This document shows, piece after piece, positions 34,914-44,477 of a DNA stretch of 64,000 nucleotides. The notes beneath the pieces were generated by a model, which searched no databases, was not told where the DNA came from, and saw only the letters and a list, made by a program, of their open reading frames with translations. Both the position numbers and the translations under genes were made by a program. Location: NCBI RefSeq assembly GCF_022631235.3, contig NZ_CP093310.2:992001-1056000 (forward strand), written 5' to 3'. Each line of letters opens with the position of its first letter. Positions within the stretch are counted from its first letter, which is position 1. This DNA is from Psychrobacter raelei (GTDB lineage: Bacteria; Pseudomonadota; Gammaproteobacteria; Pseudomonadales; Moraxellaceae).

Positions 34914-36035
34914 CTATTTTTTGAAGCCGCGATGCACCGCAACAATACCTGCCGTTAGGTTGTGATAGTCACAGTTTACAAAACCTGCATTTTCCATCAT
35001 ACCTTTCAGCGTTTGCTGATCTGGGTGCATACGAATCGATTCTGCCAAATACTGATAGCTTTCAGAATCATTGGCCACGATTTTGCCCATAAGCGGTAAG
35101 GCAGTAAATGAATAAAGATCATAGGCTTTTGATAGTGGCTCAAAGATAGGCTTTGAGAATTCCAAAATAAGCAGGCGGCCACCTGGCTTAAGCACACGGT
35201 ACATAGCGCGCAGCGCTGCATCTTTATCCGTGACGTTACGCAGACCAAAGCTGATGGTCAATAAATCAAAGCTTTCATCTTCAAAAGGCGATAAGGTTTC
35301 AGCATTAGCCAATACAAAGTCAACGTTATTACAGCCTGCGTTAATCAAACGCTCACGGCCGACATCGAGCATGGCCGCGTTAATATCAGATAAGACAACG
35401 CGGCCATTACGCCCCACCTCACGGCTAAAGGCTTTGGCCAAATCCCCTGTACCGCCGGCGATATCTAACACTTGCTGACCGGCACGTACCCCAGATAAGC
35501 TAATGGTATAGCGCTTCCATAGACGGTGAATACCAAAAGACATTAAGTCGTTCATGATGTCATATTTTTTGGCCACAGAGGTAAAGACATCAGCCACTTT
35601 GGCTTGTTTTTCTGCTTTTTTGACTTTTTTATAGCCAAAGTGAGTCTCTTCTAGACCATCGGTGTCTGGGGTGTGCGGGTTGTTGATGTCATCTTTTGGG
35701 TTAAAGCGCGGCAAGCCTGATTGACCTGTATATTTTACAAAATCATCTTCAGTAGGCTGATTGGCAGCAGACGCTTTGGGTGTATCTTGGCTAAAAGGGC
35801 GGGTGGTCTGTTGACCTTGCGGGGTGCCGGCAGGTAACTCGCTCACATCACTAAACTGGGTGTTTAACACAGTGGTTTTTTGGCCATCTGTGGCAGCACT
35901 TGACTGCAACGACTGCTGCACTTTGGCATTGGTATCTTGGTTGTGGCTCAAGCTTTGTTTTACCAAGTCATTTTGTAGGTTGGCTGTGTTGTCTAAGATA
36001 GGGTTTGAAGGCGTGGCGTTGTCTGATTGGCTCAT
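34914..36035 (-). CDS. ubiE: ubiquinone/menaquinone C-methyltransferase UbiE with long N-terminal extension
   Basis: SAM-dependent C-methyltransferase of ubiquinone and menaquinone synthesis. It has 373 residues; typical UbiE has about 250. The canonical enzyme begins at [10 protein letters not shown] near residue 128 and continues with [18 protein letters not shown], the SAM motif DIAGGTGDL (about 190) and [16 protein letters not shown]. Residues 1-120 are Gln/Ser/Thr/Asn-rich and likely disordered. The start codon has AGGA at good spacing and there is no internal ATG near the canonical start, so the extension is probably real. Confidence 0.95.
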   Translation of the reverse strand: MSQSDNATPSNPILDNTANLQNDLVKQSLSHNQDTNAKVQQSLQSSAATDGQKTTVLNTQFSDVSELPAGTPQGQQTTRPFSQDTPKASAANQPTEDDFVKYTGQSGLPRFNPKDDINNPHTPDTDGLEETHFGYKKVKKAEKQAKVADVFTSVAKKYDIMNDLMSFGIHRLWKRYTISLSGVRAGQQVLDIAGGTGDLAKAFSREVGRNGRVVLSDINAAMLDVGRERLINAGCNNVDFVLANAETLSPFEDESFDLLTISFGLRNVTDKDAALRAMYRVLKPGGRLLILEFSKPIFEPLSKAYDLYSFTALPLMGKIVANDSESYQYLAESIRMHPDQQTLKGMMENAGFVNCDYHNLTAGIVAVHRGFKK

Positions 36036-36172
36036 TATCGATCCTGATTTTAATAATAAAAATTTAATAATAAAGACATGAAGGGTTTAAAAGGATTGGC
36101 GGCTGTGGGTCGCTACATAAGGGGTCGTCTTATATCAGTGCTGACTGTACCCTTAATGATACCTGAAATTAG

Positions 36173-36198
36173 TGGGGGATGCTTAAGCTGATCCCCCA
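36173..36198. repeat. 26-bp inverted repeat between ubiE and the FFLEELY gene
   Basis: TGGGGGAT and ATCCCCCA arms flank GCTT/AAGC. No T-run follows on either strand, so terminator function is doubtful. Confidence 0.6.
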
Positions 36199-36279
36199 AT
36201 TTTGCCGCTTTCTCTGGTTTTGCCAGTCAAAGCACTGTGACTGGGGCGCTCTTTTTAAAGCGAGTAAGGCATCGCTTAA

Positions 36280-36957
36280 TTATGCGCTGTGTACTTGGTC
36301 AATAATCTGTAGTTCACGCTCGCAAAACGGATCAATAAAGCTGCCCACACTTTTTAATGGTTTCATGGCCGCAAAGCCTGAGTCGATGAAATCATATAAA
36401 GGCTGAAGATTGCGCTTATAGGCTTGTTTTTTAGCCAGCTTAAAGGTTTTTTGCAAAATAAAAGAGTTTAAATACTTGTCACTGCGGTAACACACCTGCT
36501 TTAAGTCTTCAATTTGTTGACGGCGTGCTTGCTCATCATTGACCGCCACATAAGCGGCCTGCATATTATCCTCATTCACCTCTAGGTTATTGTCAAGCAG
36601 CCACTGCGCCAGTTTCAAATCCAATTTGGTTGAGGTAATCGCAGTCTCTACACCCAAGGTACCGGTCTCTAGGGCTGCAGTAGGCGCAAGTTTCTCAAGC
36701 TTTTGCGCTTTGGGTACAATCACCTCAAGCTGACGCACGATCTGATCTAAGCTGTCGCCACCGTACAAGTGATTTAAAAAATACTCAGCCATAGGTTTGT
36801 TTTTGGGCTGTGAAAATAGCTCAGCGTGGGTGCGGCGAATACGGTCTTTTTGCCAGTTTTGCACTTGGCTAAGCTTGGTAGTTAGCTCAGGATTATTATG
36901 GTGTGGCAACTCCCAATACTGTTTTAGATGGGTATTTAGATTAGATAAAGCAGACAT
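36280..36957 (-). CDS. FFLEELY-motif-type conserved protein
   Basis: A 225-residue soluble protein, mostly helical by composition. The segment EYFLNHLYGGDSL (about 60-72) corresponds to the FFLEELY motif that names a conserved family of unknown function in Moraxellaceae and relatives; this recognition is from memory of the motif, not a search. The start at 36957 follows AGGAG with a 7-nt spacer. It sits upstream of ubiE on the same strand (244-bp gap). No catalytic pattern or membrane segment is apparent. Confidence 0.65.
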   Translation of the reverse strand: MSALSNLNTHLKQYWELPHHNNPELTTKLSQVQNWQKDRIRRTHAELFSQPKNKPMAEYFLNHLYGGDSLDQIVRQLEVIVPKAQKLEKLAPTAALETGTLGVETAITSTKLDLKLAQWLLDNNLEVNEDNMQAAYVAVNDEQARRQQIEDLKQVCYRSDKYLNSFILQKTFKLAKKQAYKRNLQPLYDFIDSGFAAMKPLKSVGSFIDPFCERELQIIDQVHSA

Positions 36958-37381
36958 ACGATGGCTCCTAAACACTGTTCATTAAAAAAGGGACAAGTAA
37001 AAAATAAAAAAATAGCTTGTTAAAATGCTAAACCGCCATTTGCGTTGTCACAAATTTATGGCATTGTAGTAAAAAATTGATTTATAGTTGGCTTTTTGGA
37101 TGCCCACTTACATAAGTTACTCAAAGGCTATTTTATCAAACCTTATTTTAATTATGATAATACTATAAGTAAGGGCTAGATAATATCAAAGCCTAGCATG
37201 ATTAATATGTATAAGGCCTGTATAAGCTGTTTTTCTATCTGAGTGTTGAATAGTTGCATGACAAGGGCTGTGGGTCATACAACAGCAGGCATAGATACTA
37301 AATAAGTTATAAATGACACGTCATAAAAAATAAGACACACTCAATTGATTATTGGACGATTTGAATAATAAGGATTCACTG
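36958..37381. other. 424-bp divergent intergenic region
   Basis: AT-rich DNA between the FFLEELY gene and pap. No gene, strong hairpin or clear promoter pair was recognised. It must hold promoters for both. Confidence 0.5.
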
Positions 37382-39052
37382 ATGGCTAAGCAAAACCAAA
37401 TCGACGCTAAAGAGATTCGCATTGACGCTGATCCTTTAAGCACCTTTCATATGGACGAAGAGACACTGCGATTAGAGCTGGTTAAGGCACAATATGCGCT
37501 ACGAGAGACCCGTCAGCAAGGGCAAGCCACAGGGCTGTTGGTGTTGGTCAATGGTATGGAGCTATCTGGTAAAGGGGCTGCGGTGACTCAGCTGCGTCAG
37601 TGGGTCGATCCTAGGCTACTAAACGTCGAAGCCAATATTGGCACCTTGCCCAGTGAGTATGAGCCCCTATGGCAAGCGCATGTGGCCAAGCTACCGCGCC
37701 ATGGCAACATCACCGCCTACTTCGGTAACTGGTATGCCGACTTAATGGAAGGGGTGCTACAAAAAATGAAGCAGGATAAAAACAAATCTCAACACAATGA
37801 GCTTGCTGACTGGGAGGCGTATCTGCGCGGTCAATTACAGGTCTTGTCTGAATTTGAAACCGACTTAATCAACAACCATACCAAACTGTTAAAGTGTTGG
37901 TTTCATATAGATGAGCGCACCTTAAAGTCGCGCCTTAAAGATAACAAGGCTGATCCTGAGTGGTTATATCACATGGACTGGCAGGATAAAAAACGGGTGA
38001 AACAGTTTAATGACATTGCCAAAATCATCTTAAGTCAGCAATCAGATTGGGTCATCATAGATGGCTCTGACCCTGAAGAGGGCGGGGATAAGCATGACAA
38101 AAAGTCCCATAAAGACTTGGGCTATAGTGAGGCGGCCAGCTTACAGTTTTGCCATGAAGTGCTGCATGCAACGCAGTCAGCTTTAATCAGCAGTCAACAA
38201 AATGACAGTAAACATCCTTTGGTATCGCAAGTCAGCCGCAATATCAATGCCGCTTTTTCATGGGCAGATGTGCCTGATAAGCTCACCGATATAGATGATC
38301 CTGATATGGGTAAGTCAGATTACCAAAAAGCTTTGATCAAAAAGCAAGAGCGCTTAGCTGAGCTATTACGAGCCCGTGCCAACTCTGAGGGCAAAGGCGG
38401 CAGACAGGGCAAATCTGCTGCCAAAAATCACCATGTGGTGTTTGCTTTTGAGGGGATGGATGCTGCCGGCAAGGGCGGCGCAATCAAGCGTTTGGTGGCA
38501 CTGTTAGACCCACGTGAATATCAGATTTATAACATATCAGCACCCAACCAGATGGAGCTACAGCACCCTTATTTATGGCGCTTTTGGCGACGGATGCCGG
38601 AGTTTGCGCCCAATCTAAAAGAGGAGCGCTTAAGCCGAGTGGCCATCTTTGATAGAACCTGGTATGGCCGAGTATTGGTCGAGCGCATCGAAGGTTTTGC
38701 CAGTGAGGCGGCCTGGCAGCGGGCGTATGAAGAGATTAACCGTATGGAGCGGGACTTGGTAGATAAAGGGACCATTGTCATCAAGTACTGGCTGGCCATA
38801 GACAAGCAAGAGCAGCTCGACCGCTTTGAGGACAGAAAAGATACGCCGCACAAGCAGTTTAAACTGACCGAAGATGATTGGCGCAACCGAGACAAGTGGC
38901 ATGAGTATGTACAGGCGGCAGCGGATATGTTGGCGCGTACCAATACTAAGCATGCACCTTGGCATGTGGTGGCCACCAATGACAAGCGAACTGCACGTTT
39001 GGCTGTGCTTGATCATGCCATTGCTCAGCTTGAAAAAGTCATTAAAACTTAA
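37382..39052 (+). CDS. pap: polyphosphate:AMP phosphotransferase (two-domain PPK2)
   Basis: Uses polyphosphate to phosphorylate AMP to ADP. The 556-residue protein has two tandem PPK2 domains. The N-terminal one has a P-loop-like NGMELSGKGAAV and is probably degenerate. The C-terminal one has EGMDAAGKGGAIKR and the lid/Walker B region FDRTWYGRVLVERIEGF. This layout defines class II PPK2 (Pap), first studied in Acinetobacter. The ATG follows AAGGA; an upstream in-frame TTG is less likely. A phosphate transporter gene follows in the same direction, giving a phosphate/polyphosphate pair. Confidence 0.92.
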   Translation: MAKQNQIDAKEIRIDADPLSTFHMDEETLRLELVKAQYALRETRQQGQATGLLVLVNGMELSGKGAAVTQLRQWVDPRLLNVEANIGTLPSEYEPLWQAHVAKLPRHGNITAYFGNWYADLMEGVLQKMKQDKNKSQHNELADWEAYLRGQLQVLSEFETDLINNHTKLLKCWFHIDERTLKSRLKDNKADPEWLYHMDWQDKKRVKQFNDIAKIILSQQSDWVIIDGSDPEEGGDKHDKKSHKDLGYSEAASLQFCHEVLHATQSALISSQQNDSKHPLVSQVSRNINAAFSWADVPDKLTDIDDPDMGKSDYQKALIKKQERLAELLRARANSEGKGGRQGKSAAKNHHVVFAFEGMDAAGKGGAIKRLVALLDPREYQIYNISAPNQMELQHPYLWRFWRRMPEFAPNLKEERLSRVAIFDRTWYGRVLVERIEGFASEAAWQRAYEEINRMERDLVDKGTIVIKYWLAIDKQEQLDRFEDRKDTPHKQFKLTEDDWRNRDKWHEYVQAAADMLARTNTKHAPWHVVATNDKRTARLAVLDHAIAQLEKVIKT

Positions 39053-39091
39053 TCAAAAAAAACAGCGGTTTCAAGTTGCATCGGACAAGGG

Positions 39092-39127
39092 TATAATATG
39101 CAGAATTTATGCCCCAACAGGTATAAT
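39092..39127 (+). promoter_or_regulatory. candidate promoters of the PiT leader
   Basis: Two TATAAT boxes lie at 39092-39097 and 39122-39127. Neither has a good -35, so initiation within this stretch is only suggested. Confidence 0.35.
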
Positions 39128-39143
39128 TGATAGTTATTAATGC

Positions 39144-39273
39144 CGACAACTTTCCCATAGACTTTATCAAGTAAGCCTTGATTGCTGGTGCGATCAAGGT
39201 TATTACAGTTGTCGTATGTCTCGATCAAACGGACTTGTACTAATTCATTGAAGCCCCGATCTCTCGGGGTTTT
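39144..39273 (+). promoter_or_regulatory. structured leader upstream of the PiT transporter
   Basis: CGACAACT (39144-39151) pairs perfectly with AGTTGTCG (39207-39214) and encloses a second hairpin, CCTTGAT (39176-39182) with ATCAAGG (39193-39199). The CTTGAT strand can instead pair with an upstream ATCAAG (39166-39171), giving mutually exclusive folds. A terminator follows at 39254-39273. It matches no riboswitch class known to me. It may be a cis-regulator or a separate short RNA. Confidence 0.5.
39254..39273 (+). terminator. terminator hairpin 30 bp before the PiT gene
   Basis: CCCCGA and TCGGGG pair around TCTC and are followed by TTTT and a T-rich stretch. It could end the pap transcript or attenuate the transporter. 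Confidence 0.75.
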
Positions 39274-39305
39274 ACATTTTCACATCCGATTGGCTCAGAA
39301 ATCTC

Positions 39306-40913
39306 ATGCTTCCAAAGTCAACTACATCAAGTAGCGCCCAGTTTACGGGTTCGAAAAAAGCTAATATACTTTTTGGTCTATTCCTGTTTGTCATGACCGC
39401 ATATTTTATGTGGTGGGGCTTGGATTATACCAATCACCAGCAGACGCCATTATTTATCGTGGCTACCGTGTTTGGCATATTTATGGCCTTCAACATTGGG
39501 GGGAACGATGTTGCGAACTCCTTTGGTACATCGGTAGGCGCGGGTACTTTATCCATTCCGCAAGCCTTGGCCATTGCCGCCATTTTTGAGGTATCTGGGG
39601 CGGTGCTTGCTGGTGCTGAGGTAACCGATACCATTCGTAAAGGTATTGTTGATTTAGATGCCTTATCAGTGACGCCCAACCAGTTCATCTATGTGATGCT
39701 ATCGGCGTTGATTGCCGCGGCGTTCTGGCTATTGTTCGCTACCAAAAAAGGCTTACCGGTTTCTACCACGCACTCCATTATTGGTGGGGTAGTGGGCAGC
39801 TCGATTGTTATGGGTATTCAAGTGGGCGGGCCTTCATTGGCATTTTCTACCGTGCACTGGGATCAAATAGGACAAATTGCTTTATCTTGGGTATTGTCAC
39901 CTTTATTAGGTGGTATACTGGCGTATGTGCTATACAGCCAAATTAAAGTCAATATTTTGTCTTATAATGACCGTGTTGAAGCCCGAGTTAAAGAGCTTAA
40001 AGCGGCCAAAAAAGCACTAAAAAAACGCCATAAAGAATGGATCAATGAGTTGGCTGAGTCGCTACAGGTGTCCTATACGTCCAAGATGGTACGTGACCAA
40101 GAGATTTATAAAGACGAGGATACCGAACGAGATGATCTAGAGACAGACTACTATCAAGAGCTTTATGACATCGAGCGTGAAAGAGACAGCATTGATACTC
40201 TAAAAGCATTGCGTCAATGGGTGCCTTTGGTGGCCGCATTAGGCGGTGTGGTTATGACTTCTATGGTGGTGTTTAAAGGCCTACAAAACGTTGATATGAG
40301 TCTAACCACATTAAATGGCTTCTTAATCATGATTATGATTGGGGCGCTTATTTGGCTGACGACCTTTATTTATACTAAGAGTATTAAAGGCAAGCAGAAA
40401 GAAGACTTGGGCCGTGCTACCTTTATTTTATTTAGCTGGATGCAGGTATTTACTGCAGCAGGCTTTGCATTTAGCCATGGTGCCAATGATATCGCCAACG
40501 CTGTGGGTCCTTTTGCAGCCATCATGGACGTTATTCGTACCAATAGTATCGCCAGCGAAGCGGCTGTACCTAGCGCGGTTATGGTCACCTTTGGTGTCGC
40601 CTTAATTGTGGGCTTATGGTTTATTGGTAAAGAGGTTATCCAAACTGTGGGTACCAATTTGGCCGAGATGCATCCTGCGTCAGGCTTCTCAGCTGAGTTA
40701 TCAGCAGCAGCGGTAGTCATGGGCGCCTCTATGCTGGGTCTACCTGTTTCTAGTACGCATGTGCTTGTGGGTGCGGTATTGGGTATTGGTATGGTGAATA
40801 AAAACACCAACTGGGGTTTGATGAAGCCAATCGGTTTGGCTTGGGTAGTTACTTTACCTGCTGCCGCTACCATGTCTATGGTCAGCTACTTAATTTTAAG
40901 CAACGTATTTTAA
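39306..40913 (+). CDS. PiT-family inorganic phosphate transporter
   Basis: Low-affinity phosphate (or metal-phosphate) symporter of the inner membrane. It has 535 residues with about 10 helices and the duplicated PiT signature: GGNDVANSFGTSVGAG in the first half (about 59-75) and GANDIANAVGPFAA in the second (about 396-409). The large cytoplasmic loop between the halves (about 215-300) is highly charged, as in the bacterial Pit type. A good terminator follows. Its gene follows polyphosphate:AMP phosphotransferase. Confidence 0.93.
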   Translation: MLPKSTTSSSAQFTGSKKANILFGLFLFVMTAYFMWWGLDYTNHQQTPLFIVATVFGIFMAFNIGGNDVANSFGTSVGAGTLSIPQALAIAAIFEVSGAVLAGAEVTDTIRKGIVDLDALSVTPNQFIYVMLSALIAAAFWLLFATKKGLPVSTTHSIIGGVVGSSIVMGIQVGGPSLAFSTVHWDQIGQIALSWVLSPLLGGILAYVLYSQIKVNILSYNDRVEARVKELKAAKKALKKRHKEWINELAESLQVSYTSKMVRDQEIYKDEDTERDDLETDYYQELYDIERERDSIDTLKALRQWVPLVAALGGVVMTSMVVFKGLQNVDMSLTTLNGFLIMIMIGALIWLTTFIYTKSIKGKQKEDLGRATFILFSWMQVFTAAGFAFSHGANDIANAVGPFAAIMDVIRTNSIASEAAVPSAVMVTFGVALIVGLWFIGKEVIQTVGTNLAEMHPASGFSAELSAAAVVMGASMLGLPVSSTHVLVGAVLGIGMVNKNTNWGLMKPIGLAWVVTLPAAATMSMVSYLILSNVF

Positions 40914-40948
40914 GCGTATAGAGCCCCTAAGCGTCGCTAAATAGACTT

Positions 40949-40980
40949 AAAAAGCCCTCAATTAGTGTGAGGGCTTTTTT
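40949..40980 (+). terminator. terminator after the PiT gene
   Basis: AAAAGCCCTC and GAGGGCTTTT form the stem, followed by further T residues, 36 bp after the stop. The symmetric A and T runs could also serve the convergent minus-strand gene. Confidence 0.88.
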
Positions 40981-41016
40981 GTGTTTGGCTTAATAGCTTA
41001 TTAAAAGATAAGGGGC

Positions 41017-41532
41017 TTAAACGTTTTTACCGTGCTGTTTTTGCTGAATGCTTTTAGCGATTTTATAGCACTCATTGATGTGGTCGTTCGCGATTTTTTT
41101 GAAAATCATATAGCCCATGGTAGCGGCCACAAGCTGGCCACCTAGTGGAATGAATTTGGTCACTTGCTTGGCAACAATACGGCCACCATAACCTTGAACT
41201 GTCTTTTTCACCACACCACGAGTTGCCATTAGGCCGGCAAAATCAACGGCACGGTTTTTCATCTCATTCCAATGCACTTCTTTGGCATCTAAGTCGATGG
41301 CAGATTCACGCTCAGAGATAAGGCCAAAACGCTCACTGATTTCAGGCAATAATTGGGTCAAAATACCTGCATCAATGGCCACGTCCATAAAAGGAACCGG
41401 AATAATGGCGGCGCCCGCTGAGTATTTGGCACGTTTTTTTACCAGTTGCTCACACTCTTTTTTTACTTGCTCTAAGTTTAGATCTGGATCAATGGTTTCA
41501 GGGAGTTTTTCTGCTGCAGGAACAGTTATCAT
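41017..41532 (-). CDS. DUF697-like protein of unknown function
   Basis: A 171-residue protein with two moderately hydrophobic segments: AGAAIIPVPFMDVAIDAGIL (about 38-58) and PLGGQLVAATMGYMIFKKI (about 126-146). The IPVPF...D...LL...ISERFGL pattern resembles DUF697/YcjF-type domains often tied to small GTPases, but no GTPase gene is adjacent. Family assignment is tentative. It stands alone between PiT and recJ, convergent with the former. Confidence 0.6.
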   Translation of the reverse strand: MITVPAAEKLPETIDPDLNLEQVKKECEQLVKKRAKYSAGAAIIPVPFMDVAIDAGILTQLLPEISERFGLISERESAIDLDAKEVHWNEMKNRAVDFAGLMATRGVVKKTVQGYGGRIVAKQVTKFIPLGGQLVAATMGYMIFKKIANDHINECYKIAKSIQQKQHGKNV

Positions 41533-41753
41533 AAAGTATCCTTAAATGAAGGGTGAGAAGTTATAAGGTTGCCCATTAAATGGCGTTATGTGCTAATTTT
41601 AAAGAATTGCACTTTTGACACAAGTGGCAGTTTGTATCTTTACGCCTGCTGTCGCTAAATTTTGTAAATATATGATTATTTTATTTTAATACCGTTTTTG
41701 AGTATTTGACCCCATATTAATATAAACCCAACTAGAGTTGAATAAAGACCACC

Positions 41754-43589
41754 ATGCTAAAGTTAACCCCCAGATTTACCGGCACCTTGCCTGATGATTT
41801 ACCTGCCTGTTTTACCCAGATGTATCAACAAGCCCCGACCCTGACGCGCCTATTTTTGGCACGTGGCATTCAAAGTGACCAAGACTTAGACTATGGGTTA
41901 TCTGCGCTACTGCCCGCGCAAGGTCTGAGCGATGTCGATGAAGCGGTGACGCTGATGGATGAGGCCATTGAGGCCCAGCGGCGTATTTTGATTGTTGGTG
42001 ATTTTGATTGTGACGGAGCGACCAGTACGGCGCTGATGATGCGCATCCTGTCACAGATGGGTGCCGTAGTAGATTTTGTGGTGCCGGATCGTTTTAAATA
42101 TGGCTATGGCCTGACGCCTGAGATAGTACAGCTGGGTATAGAGCAGTACCAGCCAGATATGATTATTACTGTAGATAATGGCATTTCAAGCCATGAGGGG
42201 GTTGATAAGGCCATTGCCAATGGCATTAAGGTAATTATCACCGATCATCACCTCACCACTAAGAGCAAGCCTAATGCCCATGCTGTGGTGAATCCCAATC
42301 AGCTGGGCTGCTCATTTGAGAGTAAGGCCTTGGTGGGCGTAGGCGTGGCCTTTTATCTGCTCGGGCGTCTGGCCAAGTACCGCCGAGAAGCGGGGCGATC
42401 AACGGCCCAAGTGAGCCGTTATTTAGACTTAGTGGCCTTGGGCACCATCGCCGATGTGGGCGTGCTTGATCACAACAACCGCATCTTGGTCAATCACGGC
42501 TTGGCTGCGATAAGAGCAGGGCGCTGCTCGCTGGGTATATTGGCGCTGCTTGAGCTGGCGGGGCGTGATTACCAAAAGATGAGCGTACAAGACTTTGGCT
42601 TCGTCATTGGCCCCCGTATCAATGCGGCAGGGCGCATGGACAATATGCGTATTGGTATTGAATGCTTGATGGCCGATGACATGAGTGACGCCAAGCGTTT
42701 GGCCTTTGAGCTTGATAAGCTGAACAAGGAGCGCCGCTATGTTGAGGGCGAGATGCGTGAGCAGGCCGATGAGATTTTAGGTCAGCTGCAGCCAAACTCA
42801 GACCGCAGTCAGGCACAGACGACTGATGAGCAAAGTGATGATAGTGATGATAGTTTAAAGCAACAAGCAGAGTCTTTTACTGATAAGGCACAGCCGCGCA
42901 GTTTGATTTTGTATCAAGACAACTGGCATCAAGGGGTTATTGGTATTGTGGCCGGCCGTCTTAAAGAAAGCCATTATCGACCTGCCATTGTATTTGCTCC
43001 GGCAGATGATACTCAGCTTGACGGGCAAGATGCGATTAAAGGCTCAGCACGCTCTATCCCAGGCATTCATATTCGTGATGCCATAGAGCGCATCGCAGAG
43101 AGCCATCCTGAGCTGATTACCCATTTTGGTGGGCATGCCATGGCAGCGGGGCTTACACTTAAAAGAAAGGATTTTAAGGCGTTTGCTGAGGCATTTGAGC
43201 TACAAATGCAAAGTGTGGAGGCTTCGGTATTTGAGGAGCAGCAGTTCACCGATGGTCAACTGCTGGCAGAAGACTTTAGCTTACAGTTCGTTGAGGCATT
43301 GACACAAAACCATATCTGGGGTCATGGTTTTGTGCCACCGCAGTTCGATGGTGTGTTTGACGTGGTGCAGGCGCGAATTTTAAAAGACAAGCATTTAAAG
43401 CTATCGCTAAAATACCCTGGGGTGATGTATCCTATTGATGCCATCTGGTTTAACTATGATCCCAAAAAATGGGATTACCGTGCCCAACAAGTACATGTAT
43501 TGTTTGAGCTTAGTATTAATGAGTGGCAGGGTAATCAAAATATTCAGCTGATGGTAAAGGACGTAGCGGTCACCCAAATTAGCCCCTAA
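41754..43589 (+). CDS. recJ: single-stranded-DNA-specific exonuclease RecJ
   Basis: 5'-3' exonuclease of recombination and mismatch repair. It has 611 residues. The DHH phosphoesterase core includes VGDFDCDGATST (about 82-92), VDNGIS and TDHHLT (about 163-168); the DHHA1 domain has FGGHAMAAG (about 460). Between DHH and DHHA1 lies a polar Gln/Asp/Ser-rich insert of about 35 residues (about 345-380) that looks like a disordered linker. The ATG is at 41754. It is convergent with the TRIC gene. Confidence 0.96.
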   Translation: MLKLTPRFTGTLPDDLPACFTQMYQQAPTLTRLFLARGIQSDQDLDYGLSALLPAQGLSDVDEAVTLMDEAIEAQRRILIVGDFDCDGATSTALMMRILSQMGAVVDFVVPDRFKYGYGLTPEIVQLGIEQYQPDMIITVDNGISSHEGVDKAIANGIKVIITDHHLTTKSKPNAHAVVNPNQLGCSFESKALVGVGVAFYLLGRLAKYRREAGRSTAQVSRYLDLVALGTIADVGVLDHNNRILVNHGLAAIRAGRCSLGILALLELAGRDYQKMSVQDFGFVIGPRINAAGRMDNMRIGIECLMADDMSDAKRLAFELDKLNKERRYVEGEMREQADEILGQLQPNSDRSQAQTTDEQSDDSDDSLKQQAESFTDKAQPRSLILYQDNWHQGVIGIVAGRLKESHYRPAIVFAPADDTQLDGQDAIKGSARSIPGIHIRDAIERIAESHPELITHFGGHAMAAGLTLKRKDFKAFAEAFELQMQSVEASVFEEQQFTDGQLLAEDFSLQFVEALTQNHIWGHGFVPPQFDGVFDVVQARILKDKHLKLSLKYPGVMYPIDAIWFNYDPKKWDYRAQQVHVLFELSINEWQGNQNIQLMVKDVAVTQISP

Positions 43590-43608
43590 GCCGCTATGAA
43601 TTAAATGA

Positions 43609-44244
43609 CTATTTGACCAAGCGGATAGAAGGCAAATGCCAGTCAAAGCGCAGTGCCAACACGCGAATAAAGAAAATAACGCCGAGGGTGATCAAATCGT
43701 TCATACCGGTTTGCACCCCAAGCGCATCTAATAAAAAGTAAAAGCAGGAGCCAATCACGCTGGCGGTAATATAAATCTCTTTTTGTAATACCAGTGGAAT
43801 TTCATTACAAATAATATCGCGAACTAAGCCGCCAACAATGGCCGTACAGACTGCCATTAAAATGGCAATGACCGGTGCCACGCCTTGTGATAACGCTACC
43901 TTAAGTCCAATGACGCTAAAAGCGGCCAGACCCACAGCATCAAAAAGCTTCAAGGCAGTATCAATCTTGTGATACAAATGAAAAAATATTTGTAGTGCCA
44001 ATGAGGTAATGGTAATCACAATCACATAGTTCAAATCTGTCATCCAAAATAAAGGATGGCGATTGAGCACCACATCACGGATAGTTCCGCCGCCAATGGC
44101 ATTAGCCATAGACACCAAAATACAGCCAGCGATATCGAACCCTTTGTGCTGGGCAAGTAAGGTGCCCGCGATGGCACACGCAATTACTCCGATCATATCG
44201 AAGATATAAATTAAGATATCGGGACTAACAATATAATTTGGCAT
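43609..44244 (-). CDS. TRIC (YadS/UPF0126) family cation channel
   Basis: A 211-residue membrane protein with about seven helices and the internally duplicated glycine-rich signature (ANAIGGGTIRDVVLNRHPLFW and CTAIVGGLVRDIICNEIPLVL). Bacterial TRIC proteins form trimeric cation channels; the physiological role here is unknown. ATG 44244 is preferred over an upstream TTG. Confidence 0.9.
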   Translation of the reverse strand: MPNYIVSPDILIYIFDMIGVIACAIAGTLLAQHKGFDIAGCILVSMANAIGGGTIRDVVLNRHPLFWMTDLNYVIVITITSLALQIFFHLYHKIDTALKLFDAVGLAAFSVIGLKVALSQGVAPVIAILMAVCTAIVGGLVRDIICNEIPLVLQKEIYITASVIGSCFYFLLDALGVQTGMNDLITLGVIFFIRVLALRFDWHLPSIRLVK

Positions 44245-44477
44245 GGCATCATCACATAAAATCAAGCAAAGACAGTTGAGAGGGGGTATAAGTCGCTTAT
44301 TATTCGGGGCGTATTATATAGTTAAAGTCTAACTAAAGGCAGTGTAAGCAAAATTAAAAACCATTATTGTCATAAATAGCAGCGCCTAACTTTTTTATGC
44401 TGCAAATTAAAAGGCCTCTGAGTAAGAGACCTTTATCATTAATTGCCATGTGTTGTGAGCGTATTGCTAAAATGGCG

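Noticed and set aside
36173..36198. Inverted repeat as ubiE or FFLEELY terminator
   Set aside because: Neither strand has a T-run after the stem.
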